Of a stretch of 64,000 nucleotides of DNA, positions 19,922 to 29,535 are shown piece by piece. The notes below the pieces were generated by a model. That model was not told where the DNA came from and made no database searches. It saw only the letters and a program-made list of their open reading frames with translations. How positions within the stretch are numbered: the first letter of the stretch is position 1; every line of letters starts with the position of its first letter. This DNA is from Oxalobacter vibrioformis. Lineage in GTDB: Bacteria; Pseudomonadota; Gammaproteobacteria; Burkholderiales; Burkholderiaceae_D. Where the stretch lies: positions 496,001 to 560,000 of the forward strand of contig NZ_CP098242.1 in the NCBI RefSeq assembly GCF_027118995.1, given 5' to 3'. A program made the position numbers and the translations under genes.

Positions 19922-21336
19922 CAATCGCTGTTTTCTTCCGCTATGCCCAATTCCTGGATTTTTCGGGTAATGGTATTGCGCCCGATCCCCAGTAACCCTG
20001 CCGCTTCATTTTTACGTCCCTTCGTATGACGCAGGGCAGCCTGGATCATGACGGTTTCAAAGCGGCGGCTGAATATCCCCATCAGGCTGTTTTCCCCCTT
20101 TTCCAGCCGTTGAGATACCTCTTTTTCCAGAAAGGCATCCCATGGCTGGTGCACATCTGTGGTGTTATCGTGCTGTGACACGCTTTTCTTGAGCAAATCC
20201 TGTGGCATGTCCTTGATTTCGACAAGCTGTCCCGGCACCATGACGGTAAACCAGTAGCACAGGTTTTCCAGTTGCCTCACATTGCCATGCAGTTCACACT
20301 GCATGAGAAAAGCAAGCGCATCGTCTGACAGCCGCTTCGGTTCGACACCCAGCTGTTTTGCACTTTGTGCCAGAAAATGCCGTATCAGTATCGGCATGTC
20401 TTCTTTTCTTTCGGACAGGCTTGGCAAACGCAGGCGAATCACATTCAGCCGGTGAAAAAGGTCTTCCCTGAAACTGCCCTCTTTCACCTGCTGTTCCAGA
20501 TCCTGATGGGTCGCTGCGATAACCCGCACATCGGTTTTGATAGACTGGTTGCCCCCGACACGGTAAAAATGCCCGTCTGAGAGTACCCGTAAAAGCCGGG
20601 TTTGCAGATCAAGCGGCATATCGCCGATTTCATCCAGGAAAAGGGTACCGCCCTCTGCCTGTTCAAAACGTCCGCGCCGCAAGGCCTGGGCGCCGGTAAA
20701 AGCCCCTCTTTCATGCCCGAAAAGCTCGGACTCCAGCAAATCCCGGGGAATAGCCGCCATGTTCAGTGCAATGAAAGGATGCTTTTTGCGCTGGCTGTGC
20801 TGGTGCAGGGCCCTTGCCACCAGTTCCTTTCCTGTCCCGGATTCCCCTGTAATCAACACCATCGCACTGGAATGCGACAGTTTGCCAATCGCCCTGAATA
20901 CCTCCTGCATGGCAGGAGCCTTGCCCAGTATCTCGGGAGCAGTGGCCGATACCGGCTCTTCTCTCTCTTTCTCCTCGCTTTCTTTCATGGCACGCCTGAT
21001 CAGGTCAACCGCTTCGCTGATATCAAAAGGCTTGGCAAGATACTCAAAAGCCCCTCCCTGATAAGCAGAAACTGCTGACTCCAGGTCGGCATGTGCCGTC
21101 ATGATAATAATCGGCAAAGCAGGAAAACGGGATTTGACATCCTGTAACAGATCCAGCCCGGATACGCCGGGCATGCGAATATCCGAAATCAGCACCCGGG
21201 GCTGCTCATTTTCCAGTGCATTGAGCACCTCCGCACCACTGGAAAAGCTTTTGTATGGCATATGCTCCCGGTCGATGGCCTTTTCCAGCACCCACCGGAT
21301 CGAATCATCATCATCCACTATCCAGACTGATTTCAT
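19921..21336 (-). CDS. ntrC: Nitrogen regulation response regulator NtrC
   Basis: 471 residues from the ATG at 21336, which has a GGGAG site; a longer upstream frame is rejected. Order: receiver domain (VWIVDDDDSIRW, phospho-Asp in VLISDIRMPG), AAA+ sigma-54 interaction domain with Walker A GESGTGKELVA, the GAFTGA loop that contacts sigma-54, and Walker B GGTLFLDEIGDMP, and a C-terminal Fis-type helix-turn-helix (EAAGLLGIGRNTITRKIQ). Phosphorylated NtrC activates sigma-54 promoters under nitrogen limitation; sites of its type lie upstream of glnA in this same cluster. Confidence 0.96.
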   Translation of the reverse strand: MKSVWIVDDDDSIRWVLEKAIDREHMPYKSFSSGAEVLNALENEQPRVLISDIRMPGVSGLDLLQDVKSRFPALPIIIMTAHADLESAVSAYQGGAFEYLAKPFDISEAVDLIRRAMKESEEKEREEPVSATAPEILGKAPAMQEVFRAIGKLSHSSAMVLITGESGTGKELVARALHQHSQRKKHPFIALNMAAIPRDLLESELFGHERGAFTGAQALRRGRFEQAEGGTLFLDEIGDMPLDLQTRLLRVLSDGHFYRVGGNQSIKTDVRVIAATHQDLEQQVKEGSFREDLFHRLNVIRLRLPSLSERKEDMPILIRHFLAQSAKQLGVEPKRLSDDALAFLMQCELHGNVRQLENLCYWFTVMVPGQLVEIKDMPQDLLKKSVSQHDNTTDVHQPWDAFLEKEVSQRLEKGENSLMGIFSRRFETVMIQAALRHTKGRKNEAAGLLGIGRNTITRKIQELGIAEENSD

Positions 21337-21389
21337 CTCATTCTCCCTTTTCCCGATCTTCACATCAGCAAAACGGTTGTTCATCCGCT

Positions 21390-22451
21390 CTACCATAGCG
21401 GAATCCGGATCAGGAATTCCGTATGCCCCTGCCAACTGTCACATTCAATCATGCCCCTGTGCTGCTGGATGTATGTCTGCGCCAGTGTCAGCCCCATGCC
21501 ACTCCCCCCTTCATGACCGCTCACCAGGGGATAGAAAATCCGTTCCATCATGTCCGGTGAAATACCGGGACCATTGTCAATAACATGCAGAGTCAATGCC
21601 AGACGGTATCGCACTTTGGCAATCGTAATCTGCCTTGCAATACGGGTTTTGAATACAATTTCGGCATCCCCGTTCATGATGCGGTCTGCCAGCGCGATCG
21701 CTGCATTTTTCGTCACATTCAATACGGCCTGGATAAGCTGCTCCTTGTCACCGGCAAACTCGGGAATGGAGAGATCATAATCCCGCCGGATAATGAGCCC
21801 CTCCGGAAATTCCGCGAGTATCAGGCTTCGTACGCGCTCGCAAATTTCATGGACGTTGATATCCTCCATGACAGGCCCACGCCGGTGTGGCACCAAAAGC
21901 CGGTCGACCAGTGCCTGAAGGCGTTCTGACTCACGGATAATCACCTGCGTGTATTCCCGGAAAACCTGAAGGTCCCGCTTAGGCAACTCCATTTCAAGCA
22001 GTTGCGCAGCACCCCGGATACCGCCCAGCGGATTCTTGATCTCATGCGCCAGATTGCGTATCAGTTCCCGATTGGCCTGGCTCTGATCAATCAGGCGCTC
22101 CTCACGGTCAAGACGCAATTGCTGCACATTTTCCCTCAGCTCAATCAGGATGGCATTGTCAGGCGAATCAACGGCTGATGCGATGCAATGCACATGCAAA
22201 GGCACACGCCCCGAACGCTCCAGTATCAATTCCTGGCGTTTTTCCACTATGTCACGCTGCCGGATCTGGCAGCAGATTGCTTCCAGTTCACCACTGTGGG
22301 TAAAAACCGCTTCCAGTTCCTGCCCAAGCAATACCTTCGCAGAGGCTTCGAGCATATCTTCTGCAGCCGGATTGACATAACTGAGCCTGCCATACTGATC
22401 CAGAATCAATATGGCGGTTGCCAGTAAATCCAGTCCTTTCAATGTATTCAT
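21390..22451 (-). CDS. ntrB: Nitrogen regulation sensor kinase NtrB
   Basis: 353 residues, normal for NtrB/GlnL. An N-terminal PAS domain (LLATAILILDQYGRLSYVNPA) is followed by the phospho-acceptor His in NLAHEIKNPLGGIRGAA (near residue 137), the N-box NVTKNAAIA and G-boxes VIDNGPGISPDMMERIF and GGSGMGL. It is cytoplasmic, without membrane segments. In the known system PII protein controls its kinase/phosphatase balance. It starts 79 bp after glnA, across a strong terminator-like hairpin, and ends 53 bp before ntrC. Confidence 0.95.
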   Translation of the reverse strand: MNTLKGLDLLATAILILDQYGRLSYVNPAAEDMLEASAKVLLGQELEAVFTHSGELEAICCQIRQRDIVEKRQELILERSGRVPLHVHCIASAVDSPDNAILIELRENVQQLRLDREERLIDQSQANRELIRNLAHEIKNPLGGIRGAAQLLEMELPKRDLQVFREYTQVIIRESERLQALVDRLLVPHRRGPVMEDINVHEICERVRSLILAEFPEGLIIRRDYDLSIPEFAGDKEQLIQAVLNVTKNAAIALADRIMNGDAEIVFKTRIARQITIAKVRYRLALTLHVIDNGPGISPDMMERIFYPLVSGHEGGSGMGLTLAQTYIQQHRGMIECDSWQGHTEFLIRIPLW

Positions 22452-22465
22452 AAAAACATCACTGT

Positions 22466-22506
22466 CTCAAAAAAAACAGGCGGAATCCTGTCCGGTTCCA
22501 CCTGTT
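22466..22506 (-). terminator. Rho-independent terminator between glnA and ntrB
   Basis: On the minus strand AACAGGTGGAACC pairs with GGATTCCGCCTGTT (one mismatch) and is followed at once by a run of eight T. It lies after the glnA stop and before ntrB, so it should partly uncouple ntrBC from the strong glnA transcript. Confidence 0.85.
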
Positions 22507-22529
22507 CTGGCCCACTGGTATGCTTTCCT

Positions 22530-23945
22530 TCAGAGGGAGTAGTACATATCAAACTCCACAGGATGCGTGGTCATCTGCAAACGCTCGACTTCCTGCTTTT
22601 TCAGTTCAATGTAGGCATCCAGCATGCTGTTGCTGAATACCCCGCCGCGGGTCAGGAATTCCCGGTCATTATCGAGCGCTTCCAACGCCTGTTCCAGGGA
22701 GGAACAGACGGTCGGAATCATCGCATCCTCTTCCGGTGGCAAATGATACAGGTCTTTGGATGCCGGCTCACCCGGATGAATACGGTTCTGCACCCCGTCC
22801 AGCCCTGCCATCAAGAGGGCGGCAAAGCACATATACGGATTAGCCAGCGGATCAGGGAAACGCGCCTCGACACGTCGTCCTTTCGGATTGGTCACATGCG
22901 GAATACGGATGGATGCCGAACGGTTGCGGGCTGAATAAGCCAGCTTCACCGGCGCCTCAAAGCCCGGGACAAGCCGTTTGTAAGAGTTGGTGCCCGGATT
23001 GGTGATGGCATTCAATGCACGGGCATGTTTGATAATGCCGCCAATGTAGTACAGGGCAAATTCTGAAAGGCCGGCATAGCCATCACCGGCAAAAAGATTC
23101 TGTCCATCTTTCCAGACAGACTGATGCACGTGCATACCTGAACCATTATCCCCGACAATGGGCTTGGGCATGAAAGTCGCTGTCTTGCCGTATGTATGCG
23201 CAACATTCCAGACAATGTATTTCAGATTCTGTGTCCAATCGGCCCTTTCCACCAATGTGGAAAAGCGAGTGCCAATCTCATTCTGGCCCGCACCGGCCAC
23301 CTCATGATGATGCACTTCAACCGGAATACCCATCTGCTCTAACAGCAGGCACATTTCCGAGCGCATATCATGAAAACTGTCCACTGGCGGTACCGGGAAA
23401 TATCCCCCTTTTACCCTCGGACGGTGCCCCATATTGCCGCCTTCCGTTTTCACGCCCGTTGACCAGAAGCCTTCATCCGAGTCGATCTTGAAAAAGCAGC
23501 CGGACATGTCATCCCCCCAGCGCACCCCATCGAAGATGAAAAATTCCGGCTCGGGCCCGAAAAAAGCCGTATCGCCCAGGCCGGACGAACGCAAATGCGC
23601 CTCTGCACGCTTGGCGATGGAACGTGGGTCCCTGTCGTACCCTTTACCATCCGAAGGCTCGATGACGTCACACTGCATGAAAAGGGTCGCGTCTTCCATG
23701 AACGGGTCCATATTGGCTGATGCCGGATCAGGGATCAGCAGCATATCGGATGCCTCTATCCCCTTCCATCCTGCAATAGATGAGCCGTCAAAAGCATGGC
23801 CATTTTCAAAGCTGTCCAGATCAAAAGCAGACACCGGCACACTGACATGATGTTCCTTACCTCGGGTATCTGTAAAACGGAAGTCCACAAAACGGACTTC
23901 GTTTTCCCTGATCATGTCCATGATCTTTTCGGGCGTTTTAGCCAT
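22530..23945 (-). CDS. glnA: Glutamine synthetase type I
   Basis: 471 residues from the ATG at 23945 (site AGGAG six bases upstream); a TTG two codons earlier is rejected. It has the GSI beta-grasp ([16 protein letters not shown]), the latch FDGSSIAGW, metal site residues in [23 protein letters not shown] and the ATP site [13 protein letters not shown]. The tyrosine in [10 protein letters not shown] is the adenylylation site of GSI-beta enzymes, so control by GlnE is expected. It condenses glutamate and ammonia. Sigma-54 promoter and NtrC sites lie upstream. Confidence 0.97.
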   Translation of the reverse strand: MAKTPEKIMDMIRENEVRFVDFRFTDTRGKEHHVSVPVSAFDLDSFENGHAFDGSSIAGWKGIEASDMLLIPDPASANMDPFMEDATLFMQCDVIEPSDGKGYDRDPRSIAKRAEAHLRSSGLGDTAFFGPEPEFFIFDGVRWGDDMSGCFFKIDSDEGFWSTGVKTEGGNMGHRPRVKGGYFPVPPVDSFHDMRSEMCLLLEQMGIPVEVHHHEVAGAGQNEIGTRFSTLVERADWTQNLKYIVWNVAHTYGKTATFMPKPIVGDNGSGMHVHQSVWKDGQNLFAGDGYAGLSEFALYYIGGIIKHARALNAITNPGTNSYKRLVPGFEAPVKLAYSARNRSASIRIPHVTNPKGRRVEARFPDPLANPYMCFAALLMAGLDGVQNRIHPGEPASKDLYHLPPEEDAMIPTVCSSLEQALEALDNDREFLTRGGVFSNSMLDAYIELKKQEVERLQMTTHPVEFDMYYSL

Positions 23946-24032
23946 TTTCAATCTCCTAAAAATATATGTAACGCTGGGTCAGCACTTTATCGTTCATCAC
24001 ACACCAGGCGTGACGTTCTGTTTTATATATAA

Positions 24033-24047
24033 GCAAAAATCATGCCA
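24033..24047 (-). promoter_or_regulatory. Sigma-54 promoter of glnA
   Basis: On the minus strand TGGCATGATTTTTGC has the -24 GG and -12 GC exactly ten bases apart, as in the sigma-54 consensus TGGCAC-N5-TTGC. Transcription would start near 24021, about 76 bases before the glnA ATG. Confidence 0.88.
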
Positions 24048-24106
24048 GTTTTCCAGTCCCCAATGACACTGTTTTTGTACTGAAACCCGCTTTGCCTGAA
24101 TCAGCT

Positions 24107-24123
24107 CGCACCAAATTGGCGCA
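24107..24123 (-). promoter_or_regulatory. NtrC binding site (promoter-proximal)
   Basis: Minus strand TGCGCCAATTTGGTGCG fits the NtrC consensus TGCACY-N4-TRGTGCA with one change in the left arm; it is centred about 94 bp upstream of the predicted start. Confidence 0.8.
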
Positions 24124-24135
24124 CAACCAATTAAC

Positions 24136-24152
24136 CGCACCATTTTAGTGCG
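24136..24152 (-). promoter_or_regulatory. NtrC binding site (promoter-distal), also a hairpin
   Basis: Minus strand CGCACTAAAATGGTGCG fits the NtrC consensus. Its centre is 29 bp from that of the other site, close to three helical turns, good for cooperative binding. Extended by AAC/GTT it forms a stem that may also end the upstream minus-strand gene, whose stop is only 4 bp away. Confidence 0.8.
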
Positions 24153-24155
24153 GTT

Positions 24156-24944
24156 TTAAGGGTTTATTTCATATTCTGCATGGATCTGTCGCAAACCTTC
24201 CTGCAGCCGGGCGAATGCCTCATCCACTTCGGCAGAGGCACCTTTCACCCCCAATTCGACATAACTACGGCCACCGGGCATTCCGATATGAGGGAGACTG
24301 AAAACCCTGATCTGCTGAAACTCCCGTTCTATTTCCTCCATCATGGGCGTCATCATGGCCTCTACTGCGCCATAAACCGTAACGGATTTTTCCACATGCT
24401 CAATCCGGAAAAAATCCGCCTGATGGTAAGTATCAAGAACCCATTCCATCATGGGGTGTGCCATTTCCGGAAATCCCGGAAAAAAGTAATGCGTGCCGAC
24501 AGAAAACCCCGGTATCTTGTTTACCGGATTGAGAATAATCGCTGCGCCTTCGGGAAACTCCCCCATCCTGAGCCGCTGCAGATTATCCGGCGCATCATAA
24601 TCGACCGGACGTCCGTGCTGGAGAGCAAAATCCCTGATACGCTCAAGGATCTTTTCCCTGGCTTCAGGATGCAATACCAGCGGCACATCTAATGCCCGTG
24701 CGGCGCATCGCCTGGTGTGATCGTCCGGTGTGGCACCGATTCCTCCACAGGAAAACACCATATCACCAGTTGCAAACGTACGGCGTAATGTTGCCGTAAT
24801 TTTTTGGGGATCGTCGCTCAGATACTCTGCCCAGTCCAGCTGCATTCCTCTTTTTTTCAACATCCCGATAGCCGCAGAAAAATGCCTGTCCGTGCGTTTT
24901 CCCGACAGGATTTCATCGCCAATGATGATGAGCCCGATAGCCAT
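24156..24944 (-). CDS. Molybdopterin-binding (CinA N-terminal/MoaB-like) family protein
   Basis: 262 residues. It starts MAIGLIIIGDEILSGKRTDRH, the MoCF_biosynth signature, followed by the GDMVFSCGGIGATPDDHTR loop and PGFPEMAHPMMEW. It corresponds to the COG1058 N-terminal half of CinA; the C-terminal nicotinamide-nucleotide amidase half is absent. The family name comes from similarity to molybdopterin enzymes, but many members are pyrophosphatases for damaged nucleotides, so the substrate is open. Its stop is next to the glnA upstream sites. Confidence 0.82.
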   Translation of the reverse strand: MAIGLIIIGDEILSGKRTDRHFSAAIGMLKKRGMQLDWAEYLSDDPQKITATLRRTFATGDMVFSCGGIGATPDDHTRRCAARALDVPLVLHPEAREKILERIRDFALQHGRPVDYDAPDNLQRLRMGEFPEGAAIILNPVNKIPGFSVGTHYFFPGFPEMAHPMMEWVLDTYHQADFFRIEHVEKSVTVYGAVEAMMTPMMEEIEREFQQIRVFSLPHIGMPGGRSYVELGVKGASAEVDEAFARLQEGLRQIHAEYEINP

Positions 24945-25088
24945 TATTTTTACTCCCCTTGTTTATTGACCGGGACATATTCCTGTTTCCCAAACCGACA
25001 TGATGGCATAAATCCGAAAAAAGAGACTATCATGAACAACAGCGTATATACTTCGCATCAGGAAAAAAACAAAATGCAAGGAGAGAAA

Positions 25089-25454
25089 ATGACTTTTATC
25101 AAAATGGAAAACGGACTGGAATACCGGGATGACGTTGTGGGAGAAGGTGACGAAGCAGGAACCAAAGCCGCTTCTGTCGAAGTGCACTATACCGGATGGC
25201 TCCTGAATCCGGACGGCTCGCCAGGTGAAAAATTTGACAGCAGCCGGGAACGCAACGAACCGATTGTCTTCCCTTTGGGCGCTGGCTATGTCATTCGCGG
25301 ATGGGACGAAGGCTTCCAGGGAATGAAGGTAGGCGGTAAGCGCACCCTTCGGATTCCGTCCAGCATGGGGTATGGCGCACACGGCGCAGGCGACGTCATT
25401 CCCCCGCATGCAGATCTGGTCTTTGAGATAGAACTGCTGAAACTGACAGTCTGA
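25089..25454 (+). CDS. FKBP-type peptidyl-prolyl isomerase
   Basis: 121 residues from the ATG at 25089, preceded by AAGGAGAG. Earlier in-frame ATGs at 25074 and 25034 are possible but less well placed. It is a single FKBP domain: VEVHYTGWL, GEKFDSSRERNEPIVFPLG, VIRGWDEGFQGMKVGGKRTL, MGYGAHGAG and a C-terminal VFEIELLKL strand. The aromatic and acidic active-site residues (Y, F, D, W) are kept. No signal peptide is present with this start, so it is cytoplasmic. It is divergent from the CinA-like gene. Confidence 0.9.
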   Translation: MTFIKMENGLEYRDDVVGEGDEAGTKAASVEVHYTGWLLNPDGSPGEKFDSSRERNEPIVFPLGAGYVIRGWDEGFQGMKVGGKRTLRIPSSMGYGAHGAGDVIPPHADLVFEIELLKLTV

Positions 25455-25517
25455 AATTTGCTGGTCACTTCCTGAGACACTGCCTCAAACTGCCATCACA
25501 AACCCCGACTGTCCTCA

Positions 25518-27395
25518 TCATAATATCTCGAAATAATTTCCCACCTTCCTTTTACACTTTTTCTTGAGGTGGGAAATATCCTGCGAAAACTCGTCGATAT
25601 TCTGATACACATATTTTTTATTTGAGATTCCGGCAATGGACAGGCTTGCAATGGGAAAGCTTTCTGTCATGCCGTGCCGGTTCTTGGATATGATGCACCC
25701 GTTTTTCAGGTCTTCATCACGATAAAGCGAAGTAACCCTTGAAGAAAACCGGTCTATTACGGAAGCGCAATAATTTTCGCCTTCGTGATAATCACCGATG
25801 ACGATAAAGTCATCTCCTCCGATATGCCCGATAAATTCATTTTTAACCGCACATTCCTTAAGCGTATCGGCAACAAGCGAAAGCATTAAATCACCGTTTT
25901 CAAAACCGTATGCGTCATTGTATGCCTTGAAATTATCAATGTCGTAATACGTGATGCAGTATGGCTTGTTGTCAAATATCCGATGCAGGATTTCCTGTTC
26001 GATCAGAAGATTGCCGGGCAGTCTCGTCAGGGGATTCAAGTGCACCGCCACATCAATCTCTATCTTTGTGCAGGCATCAAGCAATTCCTTGATGGTAACC
26101 ATGCCCACATATTCGCCTTCCTTTTCCACGACAATCGGGTTGTACAACTGGTCATAAGGCCTCTGCATTGCAAGCTGTGACACCAGATCTATTGGCATAT
26201 AGTAGTTCACCCTCAAAAAATTCGACATCATCAGATCCTGAATGTTTCTTTTTGAATTGAGGCTATAGCCAAATCTGCCGCCAAACATTTCATTCAGGTA
26301 TGTTCTTGTTACAAAACCGATGGCACGATCCTCTTCAACAACAGAAAATTCAGTAATGGCAGGGTTATTTCTCAGCACATCGTAAATTTTTTCGACACGT
26401 TCGTCGGAAGAAAAAGTATATCCAGGCTGGGATAAATATCCGATGATGGGATAAATCGAGCTTTTTACATTTTCACTGTACCTTTTTGAGTGGTATTTCT
26501 TGATCATCTCTGTTTTTTCCGGCGCAATACCGTCAAACAGTTCTCGCGGAATGCCCAGAAAATACCCCTGTCCGTAATCCACCCTTAGTTTTATCAGTGT
26601 CTTTAATTCTTCCTCGCTTTCGATTCCTTCTGCAACCAGTTTAATATCAGAACCCTTGCAGAAATCGACCATCGCCTTGCACAATAAAAACTTCGTTTTA
26701 TCCCGGTCAATGTTTCTGACCAGATTCATGTCCAGTTTCATAAAACCCGGTTTTACGTCCACAATCAGATTGAGCCCGGAATAACCCGCGCCAACATCAT
26801 CTATAGCTATCCCATAATTCTGCTTTTTATAATGGTTAATTGCTCCCAGAAACGCATTATTATCAATAACTGAGGCCCGCTCGGTTATCTCAAATATAAT
26901 TGCATTTGAATTCATGTCGAATTCTTCCAGGCAGCTTTTTGTAAATCCCTGGGTAAACTTTTTATCGTAAATAATATTGGGATTGACATTAAGGAAAAGT
27001 TTTCTTTCGCCGTCCTTGTGAGCAAAATTTTCCATGGCTTTTGCCCTACACAGTGTTTCCAACTCCCATAATTTTCCCATTCTGTCTGCCACTCTGAACA
27101 TTTGCTCAATATTCATTTCCAGTTCCTTGCTGGATATCCGACTAAGCGCTTCATAACCAAAAATTTTTCCGTCTGCCAGCGATACGACCGGCTGATATAC
27201 CGGATGGATATATTTCCCCTCAATAATCCTGTCTATAATCCGATACTGTGTCTCTGCAAGAATTTCTCCTGATTCTTTACCGGGCACAATGCTGAATGCT
27301 TCACAAGCAAAATTTTTTCTCTCTGTCAGCAATGACACGGGTTTGACGCCACCAGCATCCAGAACGCTGTTTTGAACCCTGACCTGAGGTTTCAT
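25518..27395 (-). CDS. EAL-CBS-GGDEF cyclic-di-GMP protein
   Basis: 625 residues. An EAL domain (about 53-300) carries YEALSR, NVNPN, EITER, the IAIDDVGAGYSGL segment with two Asp, the catalytic Lys of FMKLD and AEGIES, so it should be an active c-di-GMP phosphodiesterase. A pair of CBS domains (about 315-450) could bind an adenine nucleotide. A C-terminal GGDEF domain (about 460-620) has YYDIDNFKAYND and GGDDF in place of GGDEF; GGDDF may be active, weakly active or a GTP sensor. There is no membrane segment. Base composition is more AT-rich than the neighbours. The start at 27395 is preceded by AGGAG. Confidence 0.9.
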   Translation of the reverse strand: MKPQVRVQNSVLDAGGVKPVSLLTERKNFACEAFSIVPGKESGEILAETQYRIIDRIIEGKYIHPVYQPVVSLADGKIFGYEALSRISSKELEMNIEQMFRVADRMGKLWELETLCRAKAMENFAHKDGERKLFLNVNPNIIYDKKFTQGFTKSCLEEFDMNSNAIIFEITERASVIDNNAFLGAINHYKKQNYGIAIDDVGAGYSGLNLIVDVKPGFMKLDMNLVRNIDRDKTKFLLCKAMVDFCKGSDIKLVAEGIESEEELKTLIKLRVDYGQGYFLGIPRELFDGIAPEKTEMIKKYHSKRYSENVKSSIYPIIGYLSQPGYTFSSDERVEKIYDVLRNNPAITEFSVVEEDRAIGFVTRTYLNEMFGGRFGYSLNSKRNIQDLMMSNFLRVNYYMPIDLVSQLAMQRPYDQLYNPIVVEKEGEYVGMVTIKELLDACTKIEIDVAVHLNPLTRLPGNLLIEQEILHRIFDNKPYCITYYDIDNFKAYNDAYGFENGDLMLSLVADTLKECAVKNEFIGHIGGDDFIVIGDYHEGENYCASVIDRFSSRVTSLYRDEDLKNGCIISKNRHGMTESFPIASLSIAGISNKKYVYQNIDEFSQDISHLKKKCKRKVGNYFEIL

Positions 27396-27747
27396 GATTA
27401 CTCCTTTGATTATTTTTATCTTTGCATTTTTGCAGTGTGGGCTATGAGAAAGCCGTATTGCTATTTGTCAATATCAATGAGGTGCGTTCCTATATATATT
27501 CCTCAAATAAGACAAAATAATGACAAAAGCGTGTATTGACGAAAAAACTGGAAAAAGCCGTCGCAGGGATGAGCCGCGGCACCATCCTTCTTTCAGGAAA
27601 GTTACATTTCAATCAGATGTCGTAAAGACTTTCGCAAAAAAGCCCTCCCCAGGAAAAGCACTCTCACATTTCCTTCAAGCTGATATGAAATATCAGCTTG
27701 GAAACCGCTGTTTTTTAATTGAACGGACAGGGGCTGTGCCCGGTCAT
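27396..27747. other. 352-bp intergenic stretch with one hairpin
   Basis: It lies between the ends/starts of two minus-strand genes. It would hold the promoter of the EAL-GGDEF gene on its left side. A perfect 11-bp stem with a 3-nt loop (CAAGCTGATAT-GAA-ATATCAGCTTG, 27676-27700) lies downstream of radC and may end its transcript. I see no convincing gene; a plus-strand 88-codon frame has no ribosome site or family likeness. Confidence 0.5.
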
Positions 27748-28422
27748 TCAGAGAAGCCCATGCTCGGCAAAGGAATAAATACCTGAACTGGCAACAATAA
27801 AATGATCGAGAAGACGCACCTCAACCAGGTCAAGCGCCTGCTTTAGTGATTTTGTCAGCAACTTGTCCTGCTCACTGGGTTCGGTCGTACCGGTGGGATG
27901 ATTATGCGCCAGTATCACGCTGGCGGCATTTCGTGTGAGCGCAGCCTTGATCAATTCCCTGGGATAAACACTTGTATGAGAGAGCGTCCCCTGGAAAAGC
28001 TCCACACTTTCTATCAGGCGGTTTTTCACATCCAGAAACAGCACGATAAAAGCCTCATAGGAGCGCTCACAGAGCGACAGCTGCAGATAATCCTTCACCG
28101 ACTTGGGCGAACTCAGCACAATACCGGACTCCATATCTTCGGATAAAAGACGGCAGGATAATTCGAGAATGGCCTGTAACTGCGCATATTTAGCGGGCCC
28201 GATGCCATTTACCTCTTTGAAATCGGGCAGACGCGCAGCGAAAAGCTCTTTTAAGGAACCAAAATGTTTCATGATCTCCCGCGCCAGATCCACAGCACTT
28301 TTGCCATGTGATCCGGTACGCAGAAAAATTGCCAGCAGTTCGGCATCCGACAAATGACGGGGCCCTTCGTTTATCAACCTCTCTCTTGGCCTTTCGCCTT
28401 CCGGCCAGTCTGTAATTGCCAT
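27748..28422 (-). CDS. radC: RadC family JAMM-motif protein
   Basis: 224 residues, full length. An N-terminal helix-hairpin-helix part (LSDAELLAIFLRTG, NGIGPAKYAQLQA) is followed by the MPN/JAMM domain with the metal motif AHNHPTGTTEPSEQD. Despite the name, a role in DNA repair is not established for RadC; the domain is that of a metallo-isopeptidase. It is divergent from ispH. Confidence 0.92.
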   Translation of the reverse strand: MAITDWPEGERPRERLINEGPRHLSDAELLAIFLRTGSHGKSAVDLAREIMKHFGSLKELFAARLPDFKEVNGIGPAKYAQLQAILELSCRLLSEDMESGIVLSSPKSVKDYLQLSLCERSYEAFIVLFLDVKNRLIESVELFQGTLSHTSVYPRELIKAALTRNAASVILAHNHPTGTTEPSEQDKLLTKSLKQALDLVEVRLLDHFIVASSGIYSFAEHGLL

Positions 28423-28575
28423 AACGGTTTTCAGCTCCTTATCTGTTAGGATATTGCCCTGGCCGCCATTCGATTATGATGTCGTTATTCGGCAGCATCA
28501 GCCAATGCTGCGCCTATTGTAAATGGCTTTCGTGAAAATACCCCCGATATTGTTTATCCCTGTTGCAGAAAGATC

Positions 28576-29508
28576 ATGAATAAAAAACTGTTTCTGGCAC
28601 AGCCAAGAGGATTCTGCGCCGGTGTGCATCGTGCGATTGCCACAGTTGAACGTGCACTGGCACTTTTTGGCCAGCCCATCTATGTCCGCCATGAAATTGT
28701 CCACAATACCCATGTCGTGGACAGCCTCAAACAAAAAGGCGCTATTTTCATCGAAGAGCTGGATGATGTTCCGAATGGCAGCACCCTTATTTTTTCGGCA
28801 CATGGTGTTTCAAAAGCTATTGAGAGCGAAGCAAAAGAACGGGGATTCCGGATATTTGACGCAACCTGCCCGCTGGTGACAAAAGTCCACATGGAAGTCT
28901 CCATGATGCGGCAGGAAGACCGGGAAATTATTGTCATCGGACACAGCGGCCATCCTGAGGTGGAAGGCACGATGGGACAATCTGACACCGGCATGTACCT
29001 TGTCGAAAGCGTTGAAGACATCCCTGAACTGGATGTCAATAACCCGGACCGGCTTGCCTACGTTTCACAGACAACGCTTTCCGTTGCAGATACAACGGAT
29101 GTGATTGCGGCCCTCAAGGCCCATTTCCCCGCCATTATCGAGCCGCCGAAAGCCGATATCTGTTATGCCACAACCAATCGCCAGAACGCAGTCAAACAGC
29201 TTGCCGAAATCGCCACCCTGATTATTGTTGTCGGCAGTCCCAGCAGCTCAAACTCCAACCGGTTAAGAGAAGTTGCTGAAAGGAAGGGGGTAACAGCCTA
29301 TATGGTGGATAACGCCTCGGAAATTGATCCGCAATGGCTTGAGGGGCACACAGCAATCGGCGTGACAGCGGGCGCATCCGCACCGGAAATCCTCGTTCAG
29401 GAAGTCATTGAAATGCTTCAGAAACACGGCGTCACAGCCATAGAAGAACTGGAAGGCATCACGGAAAACCTGTCATTTCCGGTACCACGCGGACTGGGAA
29501 GGCGATAG
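28576..29508 (+). CDS. ispH: 4-hydroxy-3-methylbut-2-enyl diphosphate reductase
   Basis: 310 residues. The three iron-sulfur cysteines are in [23 protein letters not shown] and [13 protein letters not shown]. The catalytic Glu lies in [11 protein letters not shown] and substrate His in FSAHGVSKA. It is the last step of the methylerythritol-phosphate isoprenoid pathway, giving IPP and DMAPP. A small GGGTGT/ACACCC hairpin (29508-29523) sits at its stop, between it and the convergent glucokinase gene. Confidence 0.96.
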   Translation: MNKKLFLAQPRGFCAGVHRAIATVERALALFGQPIYVRHEIVHNTHVVDSLKQKGAIFIEELDDVPNGSTLIFSAHGVSKAIESEAKERGFRIFDATCPLVTKVHMEVSMMRQEDREIIVIGHSGHPEVEGTMGQSDTGMYLVESVEDIPELDVNNPDRLAYVSQTTLSVADTTDVIAALKAHFPAIIEPPKADICYATTNRQNAVKQLAEIATLIIVVGSPSSSNSNRLREVAERKGVTAYMVDNASEIDPQWLEGHTAIGVTAGASAPEILVQEVIEMLQKHGVTAIEELEGITENLSFPVPRGLGRR

Positions 29509-29535
29509 GGTGTGTTAACACCCCTAAGAAAGTAA

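Noticed and set aside
21337..21435. Longer NtrC start
   Set aside because: The receiver domain begins at MKSVWIVDDDD with a good ribosome site; the extension has no family match.
27520..27786. 88-codon plus-strand frame in the intergenic stretch upstream of the EAL-GGDEF gene
   Set aside because: No ribosome site and no family likeness, and it overlaps the end of radC.
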